NCBI RefSeq assembly: GCF_042676985.1
Contig: NZ_JBHTIK010000004.1
Location: forward strand, 124,001-188,000
Source of the DNA: Sphingosinicella xenopeptidilytica
Lineage (GTDB): Bacteria > Pseudomonadota > Alphaproteobacteria > Sphingomonadales > Sphingomonadaceae
DNA length: 64,000 nt
Reading direction: 5' to 3'
Shown here: piece by piece, positions 1 through 8,306 of the stretch
How positions within the stretch are numbered: position 1 is the stretch's first letter
Layout: each line of letters opens with the position of its first letter
Made by a program: the position numbers and the translations under genes
The notes under the pieces: model-generated
The model's database searches: none
What the model saw: only the letters and a program-made list of their open reading frames with translations
Told to the model about the DNA's origin: nothing

Positions 1-2
1 CG

Positions 3-1121
3 CTGGTGCGCTCCGCGATGAACGAAGGCGCGCTCGGCGTCGGCTCCGCGCTGATCTACGCGCCGGGGTCGTTCGCGGAAACCGCAGAGCTGGTAGCGCT
101 GATGCAGGCCGCTGGGCCTTGCGGCGGGCGCTACATCAGCCACATGCGCTCGGAGGGGGACAGTATCCTGCAGGCGGTGGACGAGTTGATCGACATTGCG
201 CGCCAATCGAAGGCGCCCGCGATCATCTATCACCTGAAACAGGCGGGGAAGGACAACTGGGATACGCTGGACCCGGTGATCGCCAAGGTGGAGGCCGCGC
301 AGAAGGAAGGCCTCGACATCACCGCCACCATGTACACTTACCCCGCGGGCGCCACCGGCCTCGACGCGGCGATGCCGCTCTGGGTGCAGGCGGGCGGCGA
401 GGAGGCATGGATCCAGCGGCTGAAAGACCCCGCGATCCGCGCGAAGGTCGCCGCCGAGATGAAGGCCCCCGGCAAGGGCTGGGAAAACCTCTATTATCAG
501 GCGGGAACACCCGACGGGCTCCTCCTCCTCGGCTTCAAAAGCGAGAAGCTGAAGCCGCTGACCGGCAAGACGCTCGGCGAAGTCGCGCGCGAGCGTGGCA
601 AGAGCCCGGAAGAAACCGCGATGGACCTCGTGGTGGAGGACGGCAGCCGCGTGGGCACCGCCTATTTCCTGATGAGCGAGGCGAACGTCGCCAAGCAGAC
701 GACGCTGCCGTGGATGAGCTACGGCTCCGACGCGGATGCGCCCGCGACCGAGGGCGTGTTCCTGAAATCGAGCACGCACCCGCGCGCCTACGGCAACATC
801 CCGCGCCTGCTCGGCAAGTATGTACGCGACGAGAAGACGATCAGCCTCTCGCAGGCGGTGCGCCAGCTCACGTCGTTCTCGGCGCAGCAACTCGGCATCG
901 AGGGCCGTGGCCGCCTCGCGCCGGGCTACTACGCCGACGTCGTGGTGTTCGACCCCGCGACGATCGCCGACAAGGCGACTTTCGACAAGCCGCACCAGTA
1001 TTCGGTGGGCGTGCGCGACGTGTTCGTGAACGGCCAGCAGGTGCTGAAAAACGGCGAGCCCACCGCGGCGCGCCCGGGCCGCTTCGTGAAGGGGCCGGGC
1101 GCGGGGAAATGTCCGGCGTAG
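3..1121 (+). CDS. N-acyl-D-amino-acid deacylase (D-aminoacylase family amidohydrolase), 5' end missing
   Basis: The open frame runs in from the left edge, so the N-terminus with the first metal-binding HxH motif lies outside the window. About 372 residues remain. Family marks are HMRSEGDS near the start, YHLKQAGKDNW (the metal/His region), SYGSDADAP (catalytic Asp region) and STHPRAYG, which is typical of D-aminoacylases. The C-terminal beta-sandwich segment (GRGRLAPGYYADVVVFDP) is that of the amidohydrolase superfamily. Known members hydrolyse N-acyl-D-amino acids or related amides using zinc. Exact substrate and export signal cannot be judged without the N-terminus. Confidence 0.85.
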   Translation: MVRSAMNEGALGVGSALIYAPGSFAETAELVALMQAAGPCGGRYISHMRSEGDSILQAVDELIDIARQSKAPAIIYHLKQAGKDNWDTLDPVIAKVEAAQKEGLDITATMYTYPAGATGLDAAMPLWVQAGGEEAWIQRLKDPAIRAKVAAEMKAPGKGWENLYYQAGTPDGLLLLGFKSEKLKPLTGKTLGEVARERGKSPEETAMDLVVEDGSRVGTAYFLMSEANVAKQTTLPWMSYGSDADAPATEGVFLKSSTHPRAYGNIPRLLGKYVRDEKTISLSQAVRQLTSFSAQQLGIEGRGRLAPGYYADVVVFDPATIADKATFDKPHQYSVGVRDVFVNGQQVLKNGEPTAARPGRFVKGPGAGKCPA

Positions 1122-1144
1122 AAGCAACGTAAACGGGGGGAGCC

Positions 1145-2929
1145 ATGATCAATTTGAAGGACGGGCTGCGGCGTCATCTGACGCTGGCAGCCTACGGCGC
1201 TTTGTGTGGCTTGATCTTCTGGTTGCTTGTTCGTGATGGTGAAGCGGTCGGAGATGCGCAGACAGCGGCCGCAACCGCTGTAGCCATTGCCGGGGTGATA
1301 CTGGCCTTCACGCTTTCCGGCGTGCGACCCCGGTGGTCAGCCCTATTCGCTGTTATGTGCGGCACCATCGCTGGGGGCGTCGTCTGGTGGAATCTCCGCG
1401 CAGGGCCACAGGCCGACAGCAGCGCGTATGGTACAGGGTTCGTCTGGCAATATCTTTGCCTGTTCGCTGCGCTCGCCATTGCATTGCCGGCTTACCAAAC
1501 GGTGCGTGACGAAGACCGCCGCAGGTTGCCTTACGAGACGCTACATCAGCACAGCTGGGGCAACATCGTGATCGCCATGGGTGCTGGCGGGTTTGTTCTG
1601 GCAGTGTCTCTGCTGTTCGCCCTTTGGGCTAGCCTGTTCAATCTGATCGGTGTGAAAATCTTCGGCGAACTCTTCGCGAAGCCTGTATTTTCTGCCGTTA
1701 TTGGAGGGGCGACCGTATCGCTCGGCATTTCTCTGGCTCGCGAATGGTCTGCGGTCATGAATGCCATGCAGCGGGCGTTGGTGAGCGTGCTTTCGGTGCT
1801 GACGCCGTTCCTTGCGTTCGTGCTGCTGCTGTTTCTCTGCTTCCTGCCTGTGACAGGTCTGTCGGCACTTTGGGACACGACACGCCATGCGACACCGTTA
1901 ATGCTGGGGGCAGTGCTGTTCGCGCTGTTGCTGGCGAACGCTGTTGTTCGCGAGACGAATGGGCAGGCGCCTTCCTTCCGCATATTGCGGAGCGGTGCGG
2001 CGGCGCTGGGCTTCGTAATGCTCCCGCTTGCCGTGATCGCGACCGTTTCCACAGGCAGACGGATCGACGCCTATGGGCTGATGCCGGATCGCATATGGGC
2101 GATGATTTTCACGGGTTTTGCAATTGCCTACGGTCTTTGCTACCTTTGGCCGCTGATCCGCGGATTCAATGGTTGGGCGGATGCCGTACGAACCGCAAAC
2201 GTGCGCCTCGGCCTTGCGCTCGGCGCGGTTTTCCTTCTGCTTGCGACGCCCGTTATCGATTTCCGTGAGATTTCCGCAAGGAACCAGACAGCACGCTTGA
2301 TGAGCGGCAAAGCGCCCGTTGAGACTTTCGACTTTGCAGCTTTGAAGTTCGATCTGGGCGCGCCGGGACGCGATGCGCTGAGCGACTTGAGGGGGATAGG
2401 CGATCATCCGCAAGCGAAACGTATCCGGCAGGAGGTGGCCAGAATCGACAAAACGCCATCCCCCTGGGAAGCGCACGCCAGCCGCGAGGCGGCCGATGCC
2501 GCCACTCAAACGCGCGCAGCCTTGAAACGAATGTCCGTATACGGCGGAAAGCGGGCAATTCCGACAACGCTGATAGATTATCTGAGCAATCCCGGCATCG
2601 ATTTTGATCATCAGTTGAAGGCCTGCGGCGGCACAAGAAGTCGCTGCATGGCCGTGATTGCAGATCTCAACGAAGATGGTCGAGAGGATGCCGTTTTCTT
2701 TCGCGAAAGGTGCACGCAGGCCGAGGAAAAACCGACGTGCTGGAGTACGACTTATGCCTACAGCCAGACCGCAGACGGTTGGCGTGAAGGACTTGGCCGG
2801 GAAGGTACATATTTTTCGGACAGCGACGGCTCGATCATCAAGGCGCTGGAGGCCGGCAAGCTGGATATCGTGCCGCGCGACGGGGTCGAGCTTCGGGTGA
2901 ATGGAAAACGGGTTGCGGGCATCGATTGA
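1145..2929 (+). CDS. DUF4153 domain-containing integral membrane protein
   Basis: 594 residues. Roughly ten or eleven hydrophobic segments lie between residues 12 and 370, followed by a soluble C-terminal region of about 220 residues that contains the pattern CGGTRSRCMAVIADLNEDGREDAVFF. The membrane part fits the DUF4153 family, which has no established biochemical role. A strong GGGGGAG ribosome binding site precedes the ATG. The gene starts 23 bases after the amidohydrolase, so co-transcription is possible. Codon use is visibly less GC-rich than in both neighbours (many ctt, gtt, tct and cat codons), which may mean a different history. The C-terminal domain is unassigned. Confidence 0.75.
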   Translation: MINLKDGLRRHLTLAAYGALCGLIFWLLVRDGEAVGDAQTAAATAVAIAGVILAFTLSGVRPRWSALFAVMCGTIAGGVVWWNLRAGPQADSSAYGTGFVWQYLCLFAALAIALPAYQTVRDEDRRRLPYETLHQHSWGNIVIAMGAGGFVLAVSLLFALWASLFNLIGVKIFGELFAKPVFSAVIGGATVSLGISLAREWSAVMNAMQRALVSVLSVLTPFLAFVLLLFLCFLPVTGLSALWDTTRHATPLMLGAVLFALLLANAVVRETNGQAPSFRILRSGAAALGFVMLPLAVIATVSTGRRIDAYGLMPDRIWAMIFTGFAIAYGLCYLWPLIRGFNGWADAVRTANVRLGLALGAVFLLLATPVIDFREISARNQTARLMSGKAPVETFDFAALKFDLGAPGRDALSDLRGIGDHPQAKRIRQEVARIDKTPSPWEAHASREAADAATQTRAALKRMSVYGGKRAIPTTLIDYLSNPGIDFDHQLKACGGTRSRCMAVIADLNEDGREDAVFFRERCTQAEEKPTCWSTTYAYSQTADGWREGLGREGTYFSDSDGSIIKALEAGKLDIVPRDGVELRVNGKRVAGID

Positions 2930-2945
2930 TGCCTGCGAGCAGGCA
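2930..2945 (+). terminator. short hairpin after the DUF4153 gene
   Basis: TGCCTG-CGAG-CAGGCA forms a 6-bp stem with a 4-base loop directly after the stop codon. No T-run follows, so it is at best a weak or Rho-assisted terminator. Confidence 0.3.
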
Positions 2946-2952
2946 CAGACGC

Positions 2953-2980
2953 TTGCCCGCCAACGAAGCCGCGTGCTAAC
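2953..2980 (+). promoter_or_regulatory. possible promoter of the gat operon
   Basis: TTGCCC, 16 bases, GCTAAC resembles a vegetative -35/-10 pair. It lies about 31 bases before the gatC start codon in an 82-base intergenic gap. The assignment is by pattern only. Confidence 0.35.
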
Positions 2981-3011
2981 GGCTCGGGCTCAATCAATCC
3001 GGGGTTTTTGC

Positions 3012-3299
3012 ATGTCCGTTGACGCTGCAACCGTCAAACGCGTCGCGCATCTTGCGCGTATCAAGATCGATGACGACAGGTCCGCCGTGATGGCCGAGGA
3101 ACTTTCCAAGATCCTCGGCTGGGTGGAGATGCTGGGCGAGGTGAATACGGACGGCGTGGAGCCGCTCGCGGCCGTGATTCCGAACACGCTGCGCTGGCGC
3201 GAGGATGTCGTCACCGACGGCGGGATTCAGGACAAGGTGCTGCAGAACGCGCCGAAGGCCGAATACGGCTTCTTCGCCGTGCCGAAGGTGATCGAATAA
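3012..3299 (+). CDS. gatC: aspartyl/glutamyl-tRNA amidotransferase subunit C
   Basis: 95 residues, the usual GatC length. It starts MSVDAATVKRVAHLARIKI and has the typical HLARI motif. The frame is open upstream, but this ATG gives the family N-terminus. GatC is the small scaffold of GatCAB, which amidates Glu-tRNA(Gln) and/or Asp-tRNA(Asn) in the cytoplasm. Its stop overlaps the gatA start (TAATG), showing translational coupling. It is the first gene of gatC-gatA-(56-residue frame)-gatB. Confidence 0.95.
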   Translation: MSVDAATVKRVAHLARIKIDDDRSAVMAEELSKILGWVEMLGEVNTDGVEPLAAVIPNTLRWREDVVTDGGIQDKVLQNAPKAEYGFFAVPKVIE

Positions 3300-4774
3300 T
3301 GGCGGCGCTCACCGACCTGACGCTTGGCCAGATGCGCGACGGGCTGCGCGCCAAGGACTTCTCCGCGAAGAATCTCGCCGAGGCGCATGTGAAGGCGGTG
3401 GAAGCCGCGCGCGTGCTGAATGCCTTCACCGTGGAGACGCCGGAGCTTGCGCTGAAGGCCGCCGAGGCGGCCGACGCGGCGCTGGCGAAGGGCGAGGCGA
3501 AGCCGCTGTCGGGCATTCCGCTCGGCATCAAGGATTTGTTCGCGACCGAGGGCGTGCAGAGCGCGGCGGCTTCGAACATCCTGAAAGGTTTCAAGCCGGC
3601 CTATGAATCGACGGTGAGCGGCAAGCTCTTCGCAGACGGCGCGGGGATGCTGGGCAAGCTCAACATGGACGAGTTCGCCATGGGCTCGTCGAACGAGACG
3701 AGCGCGTTCGGCACGGTCATCAACCCGTGGCGCGGCAAGGGCAACGAAAGCCTCGTGCCGGGCGGCAGCTCAGGCGGGTCCTCGGCGGCGGTCGCGGCGC
3801 GGCTCGTCGCGGGCGCGACGGGCACGGACACTGGCGGCTCGATCCGCCAGCCGGCGGCGTTCACGGGCATTTCGGGGATCAAGCCGACCTACGGCCGCTG
3901 TTCGCGCTGGGGCATCGTGGCGTTCGCAAGTTCGCTCGATCAGGCGGGACCGATGGCGCGCGACGTGCGCGACTGCGCGATCCTTCTGAAATCCATGTGC
4001 GGGTTCGATCCCAAGGATTCGACCAGCCTCGACCTACCGGTGCCGGATTTCGAGGCGGCGCTGACCGGCGACCTCAAGGGCAAACGCGTCGGCATTCCGA
4101 AGGAATATACGGTCGAGGGCATACCGGCTGAGATCGATGCGCTTTGGAAGAAGGGCGCGGACATGCTGCGCGATGCGGGCGCGGAGATCGTCGATATCTC
4201 GCTGCCGCACACCAAGTATGCGCTGCCGACCTACTACATCATCGCGCCTGCGGAGGCTTCGTCCAACCTCGCGCGCTATGACGGCGTGCGGTACGGGCTG
4301 CGCGAGGCGCCGGAGAACGGCAGCCTGATCGATATGTACGAGGCGACGCGCTCGGCGGGCTTCGGTTCGGAGGTGCAGCGGCGCATCCTGATCGGCACGT
4401 ACGTGCTCTCGGCGGGCTATTACGACGCCTATTATCTGAAGGCGCAGAAGGTCCGGGCGCTGATCCAGCGCGACTTCATGCAGGCGTTCGAAACGTGCGA
4501 TGTGATTCTCGCGCCGACCGCGCCGAGCGCGGCGTTCGGCATCGGCGCGAACGTTGACGACCCGATCGCGATGTACCTCAACGACGTGTTCTGCGTGCCC
4601 GCGAGTCTCGCGGGGCTTCCGGCGATGTCTGTGCCGGGCGGGCTTTCTGACGACGGCCTGCCGCTCGGGCTCCAGATCATCGGGCGTCCGCTCGACGAGG
4701 AAGGCGTGCTGAACGCGGGCTATGCGATCGAACAGGCGGCGGGCTTCACCGCGCGGCCGGAGGCGTGGTGGTAG
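3299..4774 (+). CDS. gatA: glutamyl-tRNA(Gln)/aspartyl-tRNA(Asn) amidotransferase subunit A
   Basis: 491 residues, an amidase-signature enzyme that releases ammonia from glutamine for GatB. The Ser-cisSer-Lys triad can be read: Lys78 in GIPLGIKDL, the cis-Ser in the glycine/serine loop GGSSGGSSA around residue 157, and the nucleophile Ser181 in TDTGGSIRQP. The substrate region ISGIKPTYGR follows. It overlaps gatC by one base at its start, and its stop abuts the GTG of the small frame that follows. Full length and intact. Confidence 0.96.
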   Translation: MAALTDLTLGQMRDGLRAKDFSAKNLAEAHVKAVEAARVLNAFTVETPELALKAAEAADAALAKGEAKPLSGIPLGIKDLFATEGVQSAAASNILKGFKPAYESTVSGKLFADGAGMLGKLNMDEFAMGSSNETSAFGTVINPWRGKGNESLVPGGSSGGSSAAVAARLVAGATGTDTGGSIRQPAAFTGISGIKPTYGRCSRWGIVAFASSLDQAGPMARDVRDCAILLKSMCGFDPKDSTSLDLPVPDFEAALTGDLKGKRVGIPKEYTVEGIPAEIDALWKKGADMLRDAGAEIVDISLPHTKYALPTYYIIAPAEASSNLARYDGVRYGLREAPENGSLIDMYEATRSAGFGSEVQRRILIGTYVLSAGYYDAYYLKAQKVRALIQRDFMQAFETCDVILAPTAPSAAFGIGANVDDPIAMYLNDVFCVPASLAGLPAMSVPGGLSDDGLPLGLQIIGRPLDEEGVLNAGYAIEQAAGFTARPEAWW

Positions 4775-4945
4775 GTGTCTCTTTCAGATTTCTTCGGTGA
4801 AGTCCTGGAGGTGTGCGTTCGGGACGGTCTCATCGAGGGAGCGAAACGGCTTTTCGGAAAGAAGGAGGGCCGTTCAAATCCGGAACGAGAAAAGATATTG
4901 GCGAGACGGCGACGTGATCGCCACAATCGGCGGAAGAACAAATGA
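4775..4945 (+). CDS. 56-residue unknown protein encoded between gatA and gatB
   Basis: A small frame with a GTG start directly after the gatA stop and a TGA that overlaps the gatB start (ATGA). It therefore fills the gatA-gatB gap exactly. A GGAGG ribosome binding site lies 11 bases upstream inside gatA. The N-terminal half (MSLSDFFGEVLEVCVRDGLI) looks like an amphipathic helix. The C-terminal half is very basic, with runs such as ARRRRDRHNRRKNK that could bind nucleic acid. Its DNA is less GC-rich than gatA or gatB. I do not recognise a family. The end-to-end coupling is what supports a real gene; a tRNA- or GatCAB-related role is only inference from context. Confidence 0.6.
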   Translation: MSLSDFFGEVLEVCVRDGLIEGAKRLFGKKEGRSNPEREKILARRRRDRHNRRKNK

Positions 4946-6429
4946 CTGATTACCGCATCAAAGGCGAAACCGGCGAATGGGAGGTCGTGATCGGCCTTGA
5001 GGTGCACGCGCAGGTCACGTCGAACGCAAAGCTGTTTTCGGGCGCCGCGACGGCGTTTGGGGCGGAGCCGAACACGCAGGTGAGCCTTGTCGATGCGGCG
5101 ATGCCCGGGATGCTGCCGGTGATCAACGGCGAGTGCGTGAAGCAGGCGGTGCGTACGGGTCTTGCGCTCGGCGCCGTCATCAACCGCTGGTCGCGCTTCG
5201 ACCGGAAGAATTATTTCTACGCCGATCTGCCGCAGGGTTACCAGATCAGCCAGTTCCAGCACCCGATCGTGGGCGAAGGCGAAATCCACATCGATCTCGG
5301 CGAGGGGCGCACCAAGACGGTGGGGCTGGAGCGCATCCATCTGGAGCAGGATGCGGGCAAGTCGATGCACGACCAGTCGCCGCGCTATTCCTATGTCGAT
5401 CTCAACCGCTCCGGCGTCGCGCTGATGGAGATCGTCTCGCGGCCCGACATGCGCTCGCCGGAAGAGGCGGGGGCGTATGTGAAGAAGCTGCGCTCGATCC
5501 TTCGCTACGTGGGAAGCTGCGACGGCAACATGGAGGAAGGCTCCATGCGCGCCGACGTGAATGTCAGCGTGCGCAGGCCCGGCGATGATCTCGGCACGCG
5601 CTGCGAAGTGAAGAACGTGAACAGCGTTCGCTTCGTGCAGGCGGCGATCGAGTATGAAGCGCAGCGGCAGGTGGAGATCATCGAGGGCGGCGGCACGATC
5701 GTGCAGGAAACACGCCTGTTCGATCCCGGCCGCATGGAAACGCGCTCGCTGCGTTCCAAGGAAGACGCGCACGACTACCGCTATTTCCCGGACCCGGACC
5801 TGCTGCCGCTGGTGTTCGACGATGCTTTCGTCGAGGCGCTGCGCGCGGAACTGCCGGAACTTCCGGATGCGAAGCTCGCGCGCTATGTGCGCGACCTCGG
5901 CATCAGCGACTACAACGCAAGCGTGCTGACGGCCGAGAAGGAAGCCGCCGACTGGTTTGAGCGTATGCTGGCGCTGAGTGCAGCGAAGCAGGGCAAGCCG
6001 CTCACCGAGGTGGCGCGCGCGGCCTCCAACTGGGTGATCTCCGACCTGTTCGGTGCGCTGAACGCGCTCGGCAAGGATGTCGTCGACAGCCCGATCAGCC
6101 CCGAACACGCCGCGACGCTGCTCGCGCTGATCGGCGACGGCACGCTTTCGGGCCGGCTCGGCAAGGACGTGTTCCAGATCATGCTGGAAACCGGCGACGA
6201 CCCCGAGAAGATCGTGGAAGAGCGGGGCCTGAAGCAGGTCTCCGACACCGGCGCGCTCGACGCGGCGATCGCCGACGTGCTTGCGAAGAACGCAGACAAG
6301 GTCGCCGAATACAAGGGCGGCAAGGAAGCGCTGTTCGGCTTCTTCGTCGGCCAGACGATGAAAGCGACCGGCGGCAAGGCGAACCCGAAGGTGGTGAACG
6401 AACTGCTGAAGGCGGCGCTGGCGGGGTAG
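4942..6429 (+). CDS. gatB: aspartyl/glutamyl-tRNA amidotransferase subunit B
   Basis: 495 residues. It contains the GatB signature VIGLEVHAQVTSNAKLFS at the N-terminus, the kinase-like catalytic domain with LNRSGVALMEIVSRPDMRS and YRYFPDPDL, and a C-terminal YqeY-type helical tail that binds tRNA (AKNADKVAEYKGGKEALFGF...). GatB phosphorylates the misacylated Glu/Asp on tRNA and adds ammonia supplied by GatA. The GGAAG ribosome binding site five bases before the ATG lies inside the preceding 56-residue frame. Last gene of the gat operon. Confidence 0.96.
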   Translation: MTDYRIKGETGEWEVVIGLEVHAQVTSNAKLFSGAATAFGAEPNTQVSLVDAAMPGMLPVINGECVKQAVRTGLALGAVINRWSRFDRKNYFYADLPQGYQISQFQHPIVGEGEIHIDLGEGRTKTVGLERIHLEQDAGKSMHDQSPRYSYVDLNRSGVALMEIVSRPDMRSPEEAGAYVKKLRSILRYVGSCDGNMEEGSMRADVNVSVRRPGDDLGTRCEVKNVNSVRFVQAAIEYEAQRQVEIIEGGGTIVQETRLFDPGRMETRSLRSKEDAHDYRYFPDPDLLPLVFDDAFVEALRAELPELPDAKLARYVRDLGISDYNASVLTAEKEAADWFERMLALSAAKQGKPLTEVARAASNWVISDLFGALNALGKDVVDSPISPEHAATLLALIGDGTLSGRLGKDVFQIMLETGDDPEKIVEERGLKQVSDTGALDAAIADVLAKNADKVAEYKGGKEALFGFFVGQTMKATGGKANPKVVNELLKAALAG

Positions 6430-6444
6430 CGCAGCGCCGCCTTC
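6408..6444 (+). terminator. stem-loop across the gatB stop codon
   Basis: A 13-bp perfect stem (GAAGGCGGCGCTG with CAGCGCCGCCTTC) and an 11-base loop span the last gatB codons and the stop. The convergent gene ends at 6451, so the hairpin could end transcription from both sides. There is no T-run, so it is a candidate only. Confidence 0.5.
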
Positions 6445-6450
6445 GCAGGG

Positions 6451-6945
6451 TCAGAGCGTTGGCGGTGTTGTTTCTGCCGCGGCCGGGGCGGCCTCGATCG
6501 GTGCTGCAGCCGGGCTGGGTTCGGCCGCTGTAGCCGCAGGTTCCGCGGTGGCAGGCGCAACGGCCGGCGCTGGAGCGGCAGCGATGAACTTGATGGCGGT
6601 GCCGGTTACGGCGGTGCTGCCCCAGCTCATCAGCGTGACGCGCGAATCGCCGTAGCTTGCCTTGATCACGGCATCGGCGCCGAGCTTTTCTCCGCGCTCC
6701 CAGAGCTCGCGGTAAATCTTTTCCTGGCTGGCTTCCTTGCTGAAGATCGTGGCCTTGCGAACCTCGGCCTTCACTTCGCCCAGCACTTCGTAAGGACGGT
6801 CGGTGATGTCGTGCGGGAATACCGGCACGCCGACAGCCTCGTTCACGATCACGTAATTCAGCTTCTTCGTGTCTTTCGCAAGACCAGGTGTTGCGCCTAG
6901 GACGGCGGCGAGTGCTGCAATTCCAACCACAGCGGTGCGAACCAT
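6451..6945 (-). CDS. exported protein of unknown function with a YbjQ-like region
   Basis: 164 residues. The N-terminus MVRTAVVGIAALAAVLG...GLA is a Sec signal peptide ending at an AxA-like site. The middle part (LNYVIVNEAVGVPV...GADAVIKASYGDSRV...TGTAIKF) recalls small YbjQ-type proteins in its GADAVI...TGTA pattern, but the match is weak. The last 40 residues are an Ala/Pro-rich tail. The ATG was chosen because it opens the signal peptide, although the frame continues upstream. It is divergent from another small exported protein across a gap of about 100 bases, so the two may share regulation. Confidence 0.6.
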   Translation of the reverse strand: MVRTAVVGIAALAAVLGATPGLAKDTKKLNYVIVNEAVGVPVFPHDITDRPYEVLGEVKAEVRKATIFSKEASQEKIYRELWERGEKLGADAVIKASYGDSRVTLMSWGSTAVTGTAIKFIAAAPAPAVAPATAEPAATAAEPSPAAAPIEAAPAAAETTPPTL

Positions 6946-7045
6946 GATGGCCCCCAAGATTTTCGACTCCGGAAGGGCACCATCGCCCTCCCGCTCGCGC
7001 TTCACCACGCCTTCGGGGCAATTGCAATCGTCACGCATACGGAAC

Positions 7046-7672
7046 ATGATCGGGCATGTGGAATCCTGTTGGGGGACGGGTGTGAACGGCTGGGGATTGA
7101 TGGCGGCAGCGCTGGTGCTGCCTTCGGCGGCAATCGCGCAGGAACAGACTTCGCCCGTGACTGCCGAGGCCGTGCCGGCGGTCACGACCATGTCGGCTGG
7201 ACGGCTGACGAAAGGCACCGTTCTCGAACTGATGGTGCTGAACGAAGTGTCGTCCCGCACCGCGCAACCTGGTATGCGCATCGTACTCAGGCTCAACAAG
7301 CCGCTGCTCATCGATGGAAAGCTCGTGCTTGCCGAGGGCACGCCGGTGTTCGGGGAGGTGCTGGACACCAAGATGAGCGGATCGGCAGGAAGCCGGGGGC
7401 AACTCTCCGCGCGGCTCACGCACATCCAGAACGGTACGCAGCGCATTCCAGTGACGGGCGACATGAGCGCTCTTGGAAAAGGCGGGAAATCGGATGATGC
7501 GCTGAAATGGGTTCTGGCGCCGATCTATGCGCCGTTCGCTCCGGGGAACAATGCGAAGCTGAAGGCAGGGCAGATTGTGAACGGTGTGATCGAGGCCGAT
7601 CATGACGTGACATGGGATGCCGGAGGAAAAGCGCAGATCACGCCGACGACAGCGTCAGGCCCGGTTTCCTAA
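7046..7672 (+). CDS. exported protein of unknown function
   Basis: 208 residues from the ATG. The hydrophobic stretch GLMAAALVLPSAAIAQ ending in AIA-Q is a likely signal peptide. A GTG at 7082 with a better ribosome binding site (GGGGGACG) is an equally possible start and would give 196 residues. The mature part contains a beta-rich pattern: KGTVLELMVLNEVSSRTAQ, LLIDGKLVLAEGTPVFGEV, SARLTHIQNGTQRIPVTGDM. Similar 'ground for LAEGTPVFGEV...LRLPVTG' proteins are common as uncharacterised envelope proteins. Divergent from the gene ending at 6451, and tail to tail with ybjN-like DNA 19 bases on. Confidence 0.6.
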   Translation: MIGHVESCWGTGVNGWGLMAAALVLPSAAIAQEQTSPVTAEAVPAVTTMSAGRLTKGTVLELMVLNEVSSRTAQPGMRIVLRLNKPLLIDGKLVLAEGTPVFGEVLDTKMSGSAGSRGQLSARLTHIQNGTQRIPVTGDMSALGKGGKSDDALKWVLAPIYAPFAPGNNAKLKAGQIVNGVIEADHDVTWDAGGKAQITPTTASGPVS

Positions 7673-7691
7673 ACCGTGATCGTTTCAGGCT

Positions 7692-8204
7692 TCAAGCCTC
7701 GCCCACCGTGTCGATGAGTGCGGCGTCCAAGGCTTCGCGCGGCGTTTTGCCGGCCCAGAGGATGAACTGGAAAACGGGGTAGTAGCGTTCGCACTCGTCG
7801 ACGGCGGCTTCGACGAGTGTTTCGGCCTGTGCGAGCGAGAGGCCACTGTCTTCGTCCGGGCCGTCGAGCATCGAGGCGTGGCGGAAGAGGAGCGTGCCAT
7901 CCGCCGACCACATCTCGAAGTGGCCGAGCCAGAGCTGTTCGTTGATGAGGCTCAGCGCCTCCCACACAGCGGCGCGGCGGTTTTCCGGCACGCGGATGTC
8001 GGGCATGGCGATGAACTGGAGGACGCGTTCCTCCTCGCGCCAGAGCGCGCGGAGCTGGTACGTTGTCCAGCTGCCCTCGACGCGGGCGATGAGTTCCTCG
8101 TCGCTGGCGCGCTCGAACGACCAGCCATGCGCGCCGAAATAATGCTCGAGCATATCGAGCGGCGCCGCCGTGGCCTGGGCCATTTCAAGTTCGAGTTCGG
8201 TCAA
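7692..8204 (-). CDS. YbjN domain-containing protein
   Basis: 170 residues. The YbjN fold pattern is clear: DMLEHYFGAHGWSFERASDEELIARVEGSWTTY early, a central strand set (ERVLQFIAMPDIRVPENRRAAVWEALSLINEQLWLGHFEMW) and the C-terminal helix with VDECERYYPVFQFILWAGKTPREALDAAL. YbjN proteins are tied to stress and motility phenotypes in enterobacteria, and they have a secretion-chaperone-like fold. The molecular role here is unknown. A 16-bp perfect palindrome lies 26 bases upstream of the start. Confidence 0.8.
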   Translation of the reverse strand: MTELELEMAQATAAPLDMLEHYFGAHGWSFERASDEELIARVEGSWTTYQLRALWREEERVLQFIAMPDIRVPENRRAAVWEALSLINEQLWLGHFEMWSADGTLLFRHASMLDGPDEDSGLSLAQAETLVEAAVDECERYYPVFQFILWAGKTPREALDAALIDTVGEA

Positions 8205-8230
8205 TAGCTGGTCCGATAATGTTCAAGCCT

Positions 8231-8246
8231 GCACCATATATGGTGC
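8231..8246. promoter_or_regulatory. 16-bp perfect palindrome upstream of the YbjN gene
   Basis: GCACCATATATGGTGC is fully self-complementary and stands between the ybjN-like start (8204) and the ubiK-like stop (8307). Its size and place suit the operator of a dimeric repressor. The protein that binds it is unknown. Confidence 0.4.
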
Positions 8247-8306
8247 GATGCCCACAGGCGACACGCAAGACGCTGCGCGCCGGCGGCCGCGAATTTGCTG
8301 TGGATA

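Noticed and set aside
4722..4949. A 75-residue frame overlapping the gatA 3' end and the spacer
   Set aside because: It overlaps gatA by 53 bases in another frame, starts without a good ribosome binding site and is Arg-rich in the manner of shadow frames. The 56-residue frame fits the operon joints exactly and was kept instead.
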